A stretch of 64,000 nt of DNA from NCBI GenBank assembly GCA_950295325.1, contig OX485808.1, positions 18,620,527-18,684,526 on the forward strand. Reading direction: 5' to 3'. Shown here one piece after another: positions 45,354-57,309 of this stretch. Position numbers and translations under genes: made by a program. Each line of letters starts with the position of its first letter. Position 1 is the stretch's first letter. Under the pieces are notes generated by a model, which saw nothing but the letters and a program-made list of their open reading frames with translations, was not told where the DNA came from and did no database searches. The stretch comes from Polytrichum commune. Lineage: Eukaryota; Streptophyta; Polytrichopsida; Polytrichales; Polytrichaceae.

Positions 45354-46063
45354 CTAAGAAGACAAATACTTCAGTAAGCCACTCTCTAAAATTCTCTTCA
45401 CTTTGTTGAAGCTAAAACTAGCTGCGTGAATGAATGTGTCGGATTCTGAATCCAGACCACAAATGACTGTAAACAAATAGTACAAGTGCTTACAGTTGGC
45501 CCATTGACCCCGCTTTCCAATAGCATTTCTCGACATCTCCTTGAAATACGTGCAAATGCATGCTGGCAGCTGCAATATGGTTAGGTAGTACTGTTGGACT
45601 TTCGGAGGTGTGCCCGAATCCAATGATACGATGCATCCAAGGGCAGGGGCTGGGAACATGCACAATTTGCGCACGGTGCCTCTGAATGATTGGGCCGATG
45701 CACAATTATTGGCATGCTTGGTTGACGGGGCCTTCTTGTTGCGCCGGATATTCTTGCCAGACCTACGGGTGGGAAACTCGTCTGGATATGCCGGAGTCGT
45801 GTAAACAGATAAGTCTACGGATAAAACTTGGTTCTAAAAGAGTCTTGTAGGGGACATCTCCTTCCGCTGGGGTAGTCTAAAGCCTGCATTTTCCAAAGAC
45901 AGGATCTCTTTGCAAGATAAGTTGGTCCCCAACTTAACCAGCCATACCTCTGGAAACGCCGGCCTTGACACCACCCACTTCCGTTTTGTGCCCTTGACGC
46001 ATCTCTCAATGTCGTCATTGCAGAAGAAGAACTGCATAGACTCCTTCATGTTCTTCTTGTAGT
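45354..46063 (-). pseudogene. 3' part of a SWIM zinc-finger protein gene, cut by element G
   Basis: Minus strand. 45354-45674 encodes C-I-C, then 19 residues, then C-K-H: the C-x-C-x(n)-C-x-H pattern of SWIM fingers, which occur in plant MULE-type transposases and related DNA-binding proteins. It is followed by F-I-H-A-A-S-F-S-F-N and ends L-L-K-Y-L-S-S-stop. The same frame is open upstream to a TAG at 45834-45836. Beyond it, E-S-M-Q-F-F-F-C-N-D-D-I-E-R-C-V-K-G continues up to the LTR of G at 46064. The TAG may be a true stop or lie in an unrecognised intron. The N-terminal part must lie beyond G, outside the window. A basic stretch (R-R-S-G-K-N-I-R-R-N-K-K) precedes the finger. Confidence 0.6.
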
Positions 46064-47040
46064 TGTCGCAACCCTTGCTAGCCCCCCCCTTGACCATCTT
46101 GCCAATTTTCAATTCTAGCAAAGGTTACGAGTGGCTAACCCTTCGCATACCGCCATGCTAATGGTTAGCTCCTCTAACCCCGGACCAATAGTTCATAGGA
46201 GGGAACCAACCCTCCTACTTTGCTTTCGGGACTCACCCCTTAATCGGTAACCCATTTCCCCAATGTGGACTTCCATCCATGGAAGTCCAATCCTATGTTG
46301 ATCATCGCGTTGCCGGAGCAACACTACAACAACCCGAACCATACTAGGCAACTATGGCCTCACAATAGGCCAAAGCCCATGGAGGCCTTGCCGTTCGGCC
46401 TCGGGTGGGTGAGGCCACACCACCTCACCCATATAAGCCTCTAGGACTTCACACGGGGCCCCTACCCCACCGTCAACCAACCTCTTGTCTCTCTACCAAG
46501 AGTTGGGGCCAAGTGGACATTTTCCTTTAGCTGCTGGGCCTAGAACCCCCCCAGCAGCTTCAGACCATCATAACTTCCTTGTATGATGTCTGATCATAAC
46601 AACCAACCACTCCATCTTCATCTACGCTTCACGTAGATGCCAATGGACTCCTCACTTGCTCCATTTGAGCAAGTCTTGAGGAAGTTATGCCTGTTTGAAC
46701 CTTGGCAGTCCCGGGAATCACTCCCAGGCACTGCTGTACCAGGGCGCTGTCCCGGGACAGCGCCCCACTCAAATGGCCATAACTCCTAGCTCACACCTCC
46801 GATTGAGGTGTTCTTGAGCTTTCTAGAATCACCACGCCATGAGCTACGCATAACTCATGGCCTTACCCTTGTGCCTCCTAATCTTCGTGGGTGGGAGGCG
46901 TTCCCAACGCCCGGGGCCCTCACCCACACTAGGATCACTTGGGCCCTCTCACCAACGGCGCCACAAGTCCCGGGTGTCACTCCGGGGTCCCCCTTGTGCC
47001 CATGGTGTTTCGGGCACTCCTCATGGAGAGGTGCGCGACA
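46064..47040 (-). repeat. 3' LTR of G
   Basis: 977 bp, followed by the CTCACCCCCACC purine-tract complement. Confidence 0.94.
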
Positions 47041-47853
47041 CTCACCCCCACCAAACGGAGTCGATGCCCTCATTGACTATACTCGTAGTCGGCACACCAA
47101 TTCTCAAGTTGCCATCCTCTATGGTGCGGCATTGTGTTTACCTTAGGGCGCGACCCCCACAATGCATCTTCAAATTTGGCATAGTCCCAAAGGTGTCGTT
47201 CCTAGGTGGTCCGTTAGCGACCTTGGATCTCTCATCCAAGGACCTAACCTACACTAGACCCACCTACTTTGGGACTCACTTGGGTTGCCCCTCCTTTGGG
47301 GCCTCCCCCGTTAGGCTCCACTAGCCTAACGTGACACATCTAGGCGAGACCTCAACGCTTCCACTAAGTTGTCTTGGTTGCAACTCCGAGATGGCTTTCC
47401 ATTGTTAAGCCACGCCTCGATCGCACGGGAGTGATGCCAAGTCCCGCCCGACTCGGTTCCCACTTTGCTCTTTCGAGACATGGGTTCATGACTCCCATGC
47501 GCCAACTCTCGTTAGCTCGCGGGTAGCACTTTTATGAGCACGCGCCATCACCTTGTCCCCGCCCGGACAAGCCCACAACTAAGAAGTTTCTTGGTTTTAT
47601 CCAAGGCCCCTCCAAGCCATGGTCCCCAATTACTCGGCTTACCCAACCTAGTTTGGCATGTCTATTCCCCCTCTTCCATTAACCAAACACAAGTACAAGA
47701 CTAGGACCTCATCTCATACTTTCTCTTTGCACCACTAAAGTTTGGACTTTATTCCCTTAAGCCAAAGAACAAGTTCATGTGGTGGAGCAATTAGCCTCGA
47801 AGCTAAGTGTGCTACTAGCGTCTCTCCCCCACTAAAGGAGATTGATGTCCTCA

Positions 47854-48000
47854 TCAATGCCTACGCTTCATTTTATTGGAATCCTTAGCCTTAGTTTCTT
47901 CAAAGTGCTTCACCAATTCATTGGTGTTGACCATGTCTCTTGCCGCCACCCAAGCGGCTTCTTTCTCATGGTAGCCTCACCATTTCACCAAGTACTCCTT
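47854..48000 (-). pseudogene. Chromodomain relic of G
   Basis: TGA after K-W; otherwise the usual layout. Confidence 0.74.
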
Positions 48001-48319
48001 TGTACATTTTCTTTCATTTTCACTTGGGCTTCCTACACTTGAGGATGCCCTCCTACCTCATGTTCCAAATGACCTCCACAAGGTCGGGACGTGGCCTAAT
48101 CACTTGCTTGTGATCGGGCCACAAGGTGTCGTCCTAAAATGACTTTCGTAATGAGACATGAAATGTCGGATGCACTTTGATCTCGGGCGGTAATTAATTC
48201 CAACTTATACATGTCCTTGAACACTTGTTCCACAATGGAAAACGAAGCTCCAATTTTGGACATGAACTTTTGAAGTAAGGCCTTTGGGCAAGGTGAAGTT
48301 GTCCACATTCAACAACACC

Positions 48320-49290
48320 TTATTGGCCCACCTCATACTCCACTTCGCGTCTTCCGGCATTGATTTGCACTCCGTAGCACCTTCGGGCTTTCTCCACCAA
48401 CAACTTGGTCATCTCCAAGATTTGTTTACCATCATTGGCCAAGTCCTCACCATCTTGGTTGAACTCTAGTGTTGAATGTGCCCCCTCGAGAGATAGGTTA
48501 ATAGGTTGGAGCGCATCCACTCCATAAGCCAACACGAAAGACCACCCCTTGGTAGCCAAGTGCGTGGCTACATTGCAATTACACTCCGCTCGACCCACAT
48601 AGTCCGCCCAATCTCCTTGGTCCGCCCCCACCAAGTTCCTCAAGTATTGCTTCAAGACTCCATTCACATGCTCCGCTTTCCCATTCATTTGGGAATGCAA
48701 GGCCGTGCTAAACCTTAGTTTCATTCCGACCTCCTTAGAGAAATGCATTGAAAATGCACTTGTGAACTTTGGATCTTGATCCCACACAATCACTTGTGGC
48801 AACCCGTGATGCCTCAACCATCCTTTGAGAAAAGGCTATGCGGTCTCCAACGCGGTGGCGGTTCCCACAATCGGCACCATGTGTGCCAACTTGGCAAACC
48901 GCTCTACCATCAACAAGATGGCATCATACCCATGTGACTCCGGCAAACTTGTGATCAAGTCCATGCACATACCATGCCATGGCGCCGACAGGATAGGCAA
49001 CGGTTGCAAGAAACCGCCTTGCTTTTGGTAAGAGGCTCAGTTCACTTGGCACTTTGATTCAAGCCTTCACAAAGTGGGCTATATCTTCCTTTATGCACCG
49101 CCAATGGTACCTCCATGATACCATTCTATGGCGATTTTTTTCTTTCTCCTCTAAGGCCGGCAATAGGACTATCAAATTCCTCCTTCAAAACCGATAGCCT
49201 CAACTTGCCTTGTGGCACATACACCCAACTTTGCTTGCACTTGAACAATCCGTCCACCAACTTAACCTCTTTGAGCACCTTGCTCTTGCG
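48320..49290 (-). pseudogene. Integrase relic of G
   Basis: 48320-48817 has V-W-D-Q-D-P-K-F and K-A-E-H-V-N; the amber codon and the first-Asp segment lie at about 48825-49030; the zinc-finger part follows, with TGA at the Cys. Confidence 0.85.
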
Positions 49291-49659
49291 AAGCTCACCT
49301 AAAAGCTTTTGTGCTTTGGGGTAGTTAATTTATCCCTCCCGTATCTTGCATCACAAGTTTCCTTTGCCGGCACACATTAGCCACAAGGTTTGGATGGTTC
49401 TCATTGCTTGGAACTCTTCCCGTCTACTTAGCGCATCCGGCACCACATTTCCACGGTCCGGTTTGTGGACCAAATCCACCTTCGTAAGCGCCAAACTATC
49501 ATGCCACCGCAATGAGTTGGCGCTCACTTGCGCTTGTATATGTTAAAATACTTTTAGGACACATTGTCCATGTAGACCTTTGCTTTGTGCGACCCCAAAT
49601 AATGTCGCCACATCTTCAAGCAATGCACTACGGCAAAGAAATTCTTTGTCATGAGTTGG

Positions 49660-50340
49660 TTGTCTTCTTTGACAACCATCGAGCCTCAAGCCCCCCTATG
49701 CAAAGGCCATCCATCTTACATTAACAATCCATCATTGGCAAAGTCATTCACCCCCGTAAGCACCTCAAAAGGTTTGTCAAACTCCACGAACTTGAGCACG
49801 GGCGGCGAAGAGAACTTGCTCTTAAGCTCCCCAAAGACTTGGTGACAAGGCTAGTCCCACTCTTGGGATAGCCATTTCTTTCACAAGTCGGACAACCATC
49901 GAACTTCATGCTCCCATCTGCAATGGCCATTTTTTTTTTACATCAACATCCGCCAAATAAAGTCCCTCGCCCCCGTATGCACCTCAAAAGGTATGTCAAA
50001 CTCCGCGAACTTGAGCACGGGCGGCGAAGAGAACTTCGTCTTAAGCTCCCCAATGGCTTGGTGGCACGGCTCATCCCACTATTGGGATAGCCATTTCTTG
50101 TACAAGCCGGACAAGGTTCGACAACCATGAAGCTTAATGCTCTCATAAGCAATGGTCATCCATCTTGGATCAACATCCGCCAATGATAAAGTCCTTCGTC
50201 TCCATGTGCACCTCAAAATGCTTATGAAAACCCGGAAACTTAACCACATCTTGTGAAGGAAACTTGCTCTTGAGCTTCCTAAAGACTTGGTGACAAGGCT
50301 CATCCCACTCTTGGGATAGCCATTTTTTCAACAAATTCAC
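49660..50340 (-). repeat. 229-bp tandem array of G, three units
   Basis: Markers at 49865, 50084 and 50313 (spacings 219, 229). The short spacing reflects a small deletion. Confidence 0.93.
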
Positions 50341-50655
50341 TAAGGTCCTAGCAACCTTAGAAAAACCTTGAATGAAGTGGTGGTAGTAGTTGGCTAGGCC
50401 AACAAATGACCTAAGCCATTTTCTTGAGTCAAGGACCAATTCTCCTTTTGGATGGCCTTGATATTCTTCATGTTTGTCACCAACTTCCTTTGTCACCACA
50501 TACCTCTAGAACTCAATATCTTGTTGAGCAAAGTTATTTTCATTTCTTGGCGGTAACTTTTGGGCAACACATTGGTGAATACATCATTGTATCTCCCCAA
50601 CATCCCACCAAAGTGGTTTAGGGGAGGCCCATCTTTCCTAGCCTCCCCATAAGTT

Positions 50656-51100
50656 CTATCGAGTTGCTCCAATTGAACCACGACTATTATGTTGGCCATT
50701 TTTCATTTTGTCCATTAAGACCAAATTCAACTTGGGTCCTCCTACCATAGGAGTCCTTATCAATTTGAACTTCATCTCTTTGCCATTATGACACATCATA
50801 ATGCACGGCAAGCACACCGGCTTGCACCTCACATCTCTCATGTGAGTTTCAAAGAAGGTGACCTTTCCAATGACATGCACCTCATTTATTTCACATAGAG
50901 TGAAATGTTGACAAAAATCTAATGTCCCACATCAAAAGGTTACATGCATCGCCGCCTCCTTTGCTTCATGCGGTTCGCCCTTTGCAAACCGTACTTTGGT
51001 GGGCTTGCCGGCTCTACCCATCCGCGAGCCCCAACCCCCTTGTGAGCTTTCGGCTCATGAAAGAGTCCGTTGCCTCTTTGACAGTTCATGAGACATATCT
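50656..51100 (-). pseudogene. Retropepsin relic of G
   Basis: 50656-50880 is the distal protease part (R-C-K-P-V-C-L-P, R-T-P-M-V-G-G); the active-site side is broken by stops. Confidence 0.68.
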
Positions 51101-51159
51101 CCCATTCATTTGAGCCTCAAGGTATACATGACTTGGCCTTGGCTTAAGGCTACTAGCCT

Positions 51160-51480
51160 TGGCCACAAAGCCACCATCTAATTCTCCGTCCACCGCAACA
51201 ATATGTTTTGGCTCGGTCCGCAAAGCCAACTTTTAACATTTCGTCCGTGGGACGAATTGGTTTAGTGCCACAAAATTGGTTTAATTTCCAATAATTCCAA
51301 CATTCCGTCAAACATGTTTTCCCTTGATAGCACAAAGCCACCTTCCCACACTCCGTATGCGGCACGGACATGAATTGCTTGGTAGGACAAACCCACCTTC
51401 CAACATTCCGTCCCCGGCATGAGTATGATTTGCCTTGGAAGCATAAAGCCACCTTTCAACATTCCGTTAGCGGCACCAAC
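51160..51480 (-). repeat. ~56-bp tandem array of G
   Basis: Diverged units with CCGTCCGTGG/CCGTATGCGG cores; the frame 51153-51452 is still open. Confidence 0.82.
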
Positions 51481-51524
51481 ATATTTTGCCTAAGTAAAAT
51501 GAACCAAACAATTTGCACTCATTT

Positions 51525-52498
51525 TGTCGCGCACCTCTCCATGAGGAGTGCCCGAAACACCATGGGCACAAGGGGGACCCCGGAGTGACACCCGGGACTT
51601 GTGGCGCCGTTGGTGAGAGGGCCCAAGTGATCCTAGTGTGGGTGAGGGCCCCGGGCGTTGGGAACGCCTCCCACCCACGAAGATTAGGAGGCACAAGGGT
51701 AAGGCCATGAGTTATGCGTAGCTCATGGCGTGGTGATTCTAGAAAGCTCAAGAACACCTCAATCGGAGGTGTGAGCTAGGAGTTATGGCCATTTGAGTGG
51801 GGTGCTGTCCCGGGACAGCGCCCTGGTACAGCAGTGCCTGGGAGTGATTCCCGGGACTGCCAAGGTTCAAACACGCATAACTTCCTCAAGACTTCCTCAA
51901 ATGGAGCAAGTGAAGAGTCCATTGGCATCTACGTGAAGCGTAGATGAAGATGGAGTGGTTGGTTGTTATGATCAGACATCATACAAGGAAGTTATGATGG
52001 TCTGAAGCTGCTGGGGGGGTTCTAGGCCCAGCAGCTAAAGGAAAATGTCCACTTGGCCCCAACTCTTGGTAGAGAGACAAGAGGTTGGTTGACGGTGGGG
52101 TAGGGGCCCCGCGTGAAGTTCTAGAGGCTTATATGGGTGAGGTGGTGTGGCCTCACCCACCCGAGGCCGAACGGCAAGGCCTCCATGGGTTTTGGCCTAT
52201 TGTGAGGCCATAGTTGCCTAGTATGGTTCGGGTTGTTGTAGTGTTGCTCCGGCAACGCGATGATCAACATAGGATTGGACTTCCATGGATGGAAGTCCAC
52301 ATTGGGGAAATGGGTTACCGATTAAGGGGTGAGTCCCGAAAGCAAAGTAGGAGGGTTGGTTCCCCTCCTATGAACTATTGGTCCGGGGTAAGAGGAGCTA
52401 TCCATTAGCATGGCGGAATGCGAAGGGTTAGCGCTCGTAACCTTTGCTAGAAACGAAAATTGGCAAGATTGTTAAGGGACCTAGCAAGGGTTGCGACA
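51525..52498 (+). repeat. 5' LTR of H
   Basis: 974 bp. Confidence 0.94.
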
Positions 52499-52500
52499 CT

Positions 52501-52512
52501 TGGTATCAGAGC
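52501..52512 (+). promoter_or_regulatory. Primer-binding site of H
   Basis: TGGTATCAGAGC. Confidence 0.92.
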
Positions 52513-53103
52513 AGGTTTCCAATTTTTGAGCTAGCACTTTGAGGGAAGCATGGCTATCAAATAAGCGGGTTGTGATGGTGACCCGGGGTTTCCAAAAGGT
52601 TGTGAGGCTCAAATTGGAACAAAGATCATGTGTAAATGGAATTTGACCATACCATTGGTTCTAATGACAATGGTGGGCATGATGGTGGATTTGGTAAGGA
52701 AAATGGTGGAGTCCTTTGAAAGGGCTCCCGCACGCCTCAAAAAACATTTGGGGCCTAGAATACCGAATGCACCCAAAACCTTGGAGGGCATTAATGTTGG
52801 ATTGAAATTCCAATTTGAAATGCTTGGAAGGTATTGATGTTGGAATGAATTTGGTGCTAATGAGGCACCCGGGGCCTCTTAAGGCCTATGTGCGCTATTC
52901 AAACGCACAAATGAAGGATACACCTAAAACGGACGAGCTTTCTAAGAAATGTATCGTTTTAGGTGGGGTTTTAAAAGCGGGTGGTGGATGCCTTGTTTAA
53001 GTCCCTAAGGCTTCTTGAGGACATGGTGGGGACCATCAAGTTTGCAAGAGCATTGAAGCCGATGGTCCCAAAGAGAAGTTTGGCGGCGCATCACCACAAG
53101 TGG

Positions 53104-54077
53104 TGTCGCAACCCTTGCTAGGTCCCTTAATAATCTTGCCAATTTTCAATTCTAGCAAAGGTTACGAGTCGCTAACCCTTCGCATTCCGCCATGCTAATG
53201 GATAGCTCCTCTTACCCCGGACCAATAGTTCATAGGAGGGAACCAACCCTCCTACTTTGCTTTCGGGACTCACCCCTTAATCGGTAACCCATTTCCCCAA
53301 TGTGGACTTCCATTCATGGAAGTCCAATCCTATGTTGATCATCGCATTGCCGGAGCAACACTACAACAACCCGAACCATACTAGGCAACTATGGCCTCAC
53401 AATAGGCCAAAGCCCATGGAGGCCTTGCCGTTCGGCCTCGGGTGGGTGAGGCCACACCACCTCACCCATATAAGCCTCTAGGACTTCACGCGGGGCCCCT
53501 ACCCCACCGTCAACCAACCTCTTGTCTCTCTACCAAGAGTTGGGGCCAAGTGGACATTTTCCTTTAGCTGCTGGGCCTAGAACCCCCCCAGCAGCTTCAG
53601 ACCATCATAACTTCCTTGTATGATGTCTGATCATAACAACCAACCACTCCATCCTCATCTACGCTTCACGTAGATGCCGATGGACTCCTCACTTGCTCCA
53701 TTCGAGCCAGTCTTGAGGAAGTTATGCCTGTTTGAACCTTGGCAGTCCCGGGAATCCCTCCCAGGCACTGCTGTACCAGGGCGCTGTCCCGGGACAGCGC
53801 CCCACTCAAATGGCCATAACTCCTAGCTCACACCTCGGATTGAGGTGTTCTTGAGCATTCTAGAATCACCACGCCATGAGCTACGCATAGCTCATGGCCT
53901 TGCCCTTGTGCCTCCTAGTCTCCGTGGGTGGGAGGCGTTCCCAACGCCCGGGGCCCTCACCCACACTAGGATCACTTGGGCCCTCTCACCAACGGCGCCA
54001 CAAGTCCCGGGTGTCACTCCGGGGTCCCCCTTGTGCCCATGGTGTTTCGGCCACTCCTCATGGAGAGGTGCGCGACA
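53104..54077 (-). repeat. 3' LTR of I
   Basis: 974 bp, starting like the A LTRs (GGTCCCTTAATAATC). Confidence 0.94.
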
Positions 54078-54891
54078 CTCACCCCCACCAAACGGAGTCG
54101 ATGCCCTCATCGACTATACTCGTAGTCGGCACACCAATTCTCAAGTTGCCATCCTCTATGGTGCCGCATTGTGTTTACCTTAGGGCGCGACCCCCACAAT
54201 GCATCTTCAAATTTGGCATAGTCCCAAAGGTGTCGTTCCTAGGTGGTCCGTTAGCGACCTTGGATCTCTCATCCAAGGACCTAACCTATACTAGACCCAC
54301 CTACTTTGGGACTCACTTGGGTTGCCCCTCCTTTGGGGCCTCCCCCCATTAGGCTCCACTAGCCTAACATGACACATCTAGGCGAGACCTCAACGCTTCC
54401 ACTAAGTTGTCTCGGTTGCAACTCCGAGATGGCTTTCCATTGTTAAGCCACGCCTCGATCGCACGGGGGTGATGCCAAGTCCCGCCCGACTCGGTTTCCA
54501 CTTTGCTCTTTCGAGACATGGGTTCATGACTCCCATGCGCCAACTCTCGTTAGCTCGCGGGTAGCACTTTTATAAGCACGCGCCATCACCTTGTCCCCGC
54601 CCGGACAAGCCCACAACTAAGAAGTTGCTTGGTTTTATCCAAGGCCCCTCCAAGCCATGGCCCCAATTACTCGGCTTACCCAACCTAGTTTGGCATGTCT
54701 ATTCCCCCTCTTCCATTAACCAAGCACAAGTACAAGACTAGGACCTCATCTCATACTTTTCTCTTTGCACCACTAAAGTTTGGACTTTATTCCCTCAAGC
54801 CAAAGAACAAGTGCATGTTGTGGAGCAATTAACCTCGAAGCTATGTTTGCTACTAGAGTCTCTCCCCCACTAAAGGAGATTGATGTCCTCA

Positions 54892-55038
54892 TCAATGCCT
54901 ACGCTTCTTTTTATTGGAATGTCTAGCCTTAGTTTCTTCAAAGTGCTTCACCAATTCATTGGTGTTCACCATGTCTCTTGCCGCCACCCAAGCGGTTTCT
55001 TTCTCATGGTATCCTCACCATTTCACCAAGTATTCCTT
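54892..55038 (-). pseudogene. Chromodomain relic of I
   Basis: Usual layout with TGA in the core. J is inserted about 56 bp upstream of it (in element orientation). Confidence 0.74.
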
Positions 55039-55094
55039 TGTGCTTTTTCTTTCCTTTTCACTTGGGCTTCCTACACTTGAGGATGCCCTCTTAC

Positions 55095-56070
55095 TGTCGC
55101 GCACCTCTCCATGAAGAGTGCCCGAAACACCGTGGGCACAAGGGGGACCCCGGAGTGACACCCGGGACTTGTGGCGCCGTTGGTGAGAGGGCCCAAGTGA
55201 TCCTAGTGTGGGTGAGGTCCCCGGGCGTTGGGAACGCCTCCCACCCACGGAGACTAGGATGCACAAGGGTAAGGTCATAAGCTATGCGTAGCTCATGGCG
55301 TGGTGATTCTAGAATGCTCAAGATCACCTCAATCGGAGGTGTGAGCTAGGAGTTATGGCCATTTGAGTGGGGCGCTGTCCCAGGACAGCGCCCTGGTACA
55401 GCAGTGCCTGGGAGTGATTCCCGGGACTGCCAAGGTTCAAACAGGCATAACTTCCTCAAGACTTGCTCAAATGGAGCAAGTGAGGAGTCCATCGGCATCT
55501 ACGTGAAGCGTAGATGAAAATGAAGTGGTTGGTTGTTATGATCAGACATCATACAAGGAAGTTATGATGGTCTGAAGCTGCTGGGGGGGTTCTAGGCCCA
55601 GCAGCTAAAGGAAAATGTCCACTTGGCCCCAACTCTTGGTAGAGAGACAAGAGGTTGGTTGGCGGTGGGGTAGGGGCCCCGTGTAGAGTCCTAGAGGCTT
55701 ATATGGGTGAGGTGGTGTGGCCTCACCCACCCGAGGCCGAACGGCACGGCCTCCATGGGCTTTGGCCCATTGTGAGGCCATAGTTGCCTAGTATGGTTCG
55801 GGTTGTTGTAGTGTTGCTCCGGCAACACGATGATCAACATAGGATTGGACTTCCATGGATGGAAGTCCACATCAAAGAAATGGGTTACCGATTAAGGGGT
55901 GAGTCCCGAAAGCAAAGTAGGAGGGTTGGTTCCCCTTCTATGAACTATATGGTCCGGGGTAAGAGGAGCTAACCATTAGCATGGCGGTATGCGAAGGGTT
56001 AGCGCTCGTAACCTTTGCTAGAATTGAAAATTGGCAAGATTGTCAAGGGGGGCTAGCAAGGGTTGCGACA
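55095..56070 (+). repeat. 5' LTR of J
   Basis: 976 bp. TTATATGG box at about 55699-55706; palindrome at 55371-55392 with a changed centre (CA for CG). Confidence 0.95.
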
Positions 56071-56072
56071 TT

Positions 56073-56084
56073 TGGTATCAGAGC
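56073..56084 (+). promoter_or_regulatory. Primer-binding site of J
   Basis: TGGTATCAGAGC two bases after the LTR. Confidence 0.93.
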
Positions 56085-56103
56085 AGGGTTCCAATATTTG
56101 AGC

Positions 56104-56710
56104 TAGCACTTTGAGGGAGACATGGCTATCAAACGTGAGGGTTATTATGGTTAGCCCGGGGTTTCCAAAAGGTTGTGAGGCTCAAATTGGAACTAAGATC
56201 ATGTGTAAAGGGAATTTGACCATACCATTGGTTCTAATGACAATGGTGGGCATGATGGTGGATTCGATAAGGAAATTGGTGGAGTCCTTTGAAAGGGCTC
56301 CCGCACACCTCAAAAAAGCATTTGGGGCCTAGAATACCGAATGCACCCAAAACCTTGGAGGGCATTAATGTTGGATTGAAATTCCAATTCGAAATGCTTG
56401 GAAGATATTGATGATGTTGGAATGAATTTGGTGGAAATGAGGCGTGCAGGCCTCTTAAGGCCTATGTGCGCTATTCAAACGCACAAATGAAGGATACACC
56501 TAAAACGGACGAGCTTTCTAAGAAATGCATCCTTTTAGGTGGGGTTTCAAAAGCGGGTGGTGAATACCAAGTTCAAATTTCCAAAAGTTTATTGAGGTTG
56601 TGGCGGGGATCATCAAAATTGCAACGAGCATTAAGGCCGATGACCCCAATAAGAAATTTGGTGGTGCCTTACAACAATGGACGTTGAGGGGAGATAGGTA
56701 CCACGCCAAA
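56104..56710 (+). pseudogene. gag relic of J
   Basis: 56111-56332 opens R-E-T-W-L-S-N-V-R-V and has F-P-K-G-C-E-A-Q-I-G-T; a second open piece (56466-56687) starts R-Y-S-N-A-Q-M-K-D. Stops separate them. No zinc knuckle remains, and most of the 56-bp array that follows in other copies is deleted. Confidence 0.65.
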
Positions 56711-56799
56711 TAATACTTATGCCGCGGACCGAATGTAAGACGATGGCATTGTGGCCAAGGCTAGTAGCCTCAAGCCGAGGCCAAGTCTTTTGTACTTTG

Positions 56800-57300
56800 A
56801 GGCTCAAATGAATGGGACAAATGTCTCATGGGTTGATAAAGAGGCTACCATTCCTTCTTAAGCCCAAAATTCGCAAGGGAGTTGGGGCTTGCCGATTGAT
56901 AGAGCGGGCAAGCCCACCAAGGTGCGGTTTGGAAAGGGCGAACCGCATGAAACAAAGGAGGCCGCGATGCATGTAACTTTTCAATGTGGGACATTGGATT
57001 TTTGTCAAAATTTCACACCATGTGAAATAGATGAAATGCATGTCATTGTGAAGGCTGCCTTCTTTGGAACTCACATGATAGATGTGAGGTGCAAGCCGGT
57101 GAGCTTGCGGTGCATTTGTGATGTCTTGATGGCAAAGAATTGCACTACAAATTGACAAGGACTCCTATGGTAGGAGGAACCAACTCGAATTTGGTCTTAA
57201 TGGACCAAATGAATAAACGGAAAAACATAATTATAATGGTCGTGGTTCAATTGGAGCAACTCCAAGGAACTCATGGGGAGGCTAGGAAAGATAGGCCTCC
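56800..57300 (+). pseudogene. Retropepsin relic of J
   Basis: The active-site region near 56835 reads V-D-K-E-A-T; 56889-57155 carries GKPTKVRFGKGEPHETKEA; 57140 onwards gives R-T-P-M-V-G-G and the linker into RT. A frameshift separates the last two parts. Confidence 0.76.
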
Positions 57301-57309
57301 CCAAAACCA

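Larger units (their letters stand above)
46064..51524 (-). mobile_element. Element G: minus-strand copy, 3' LTR to the 56-bp array, then cut by H
   Basis: Left TSD would be GTAGT (46059-46063); the right end is beyond the window. 3' LTR 46064-47040; 3' untranslated region about 47057-47853 (no gene); chromodomain relic; integrase relic; three-unit array; RT scar about 50525-50565; protease and 56-bp array to 51524, where H is inserted at CATTT. Confidence 0.9.
51525..53103 (+). mobile_element. Element H: 5' LTR and gag start of a plus-strand copy inside G, then cut by I
   Basis: Left TSD CATTT (51520-51524). 5' LTR 51525-52498, primer site 52501-52512, gag relic about 52545-53103 with fragments I-P-L-V-L-M-T-M-V-G and R-H-P-G-P-L-K-A-Y-V-R-Y-S-N. 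I inserted at AGTGG. The rest of H is beyond the window. Confidence 0.9.
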
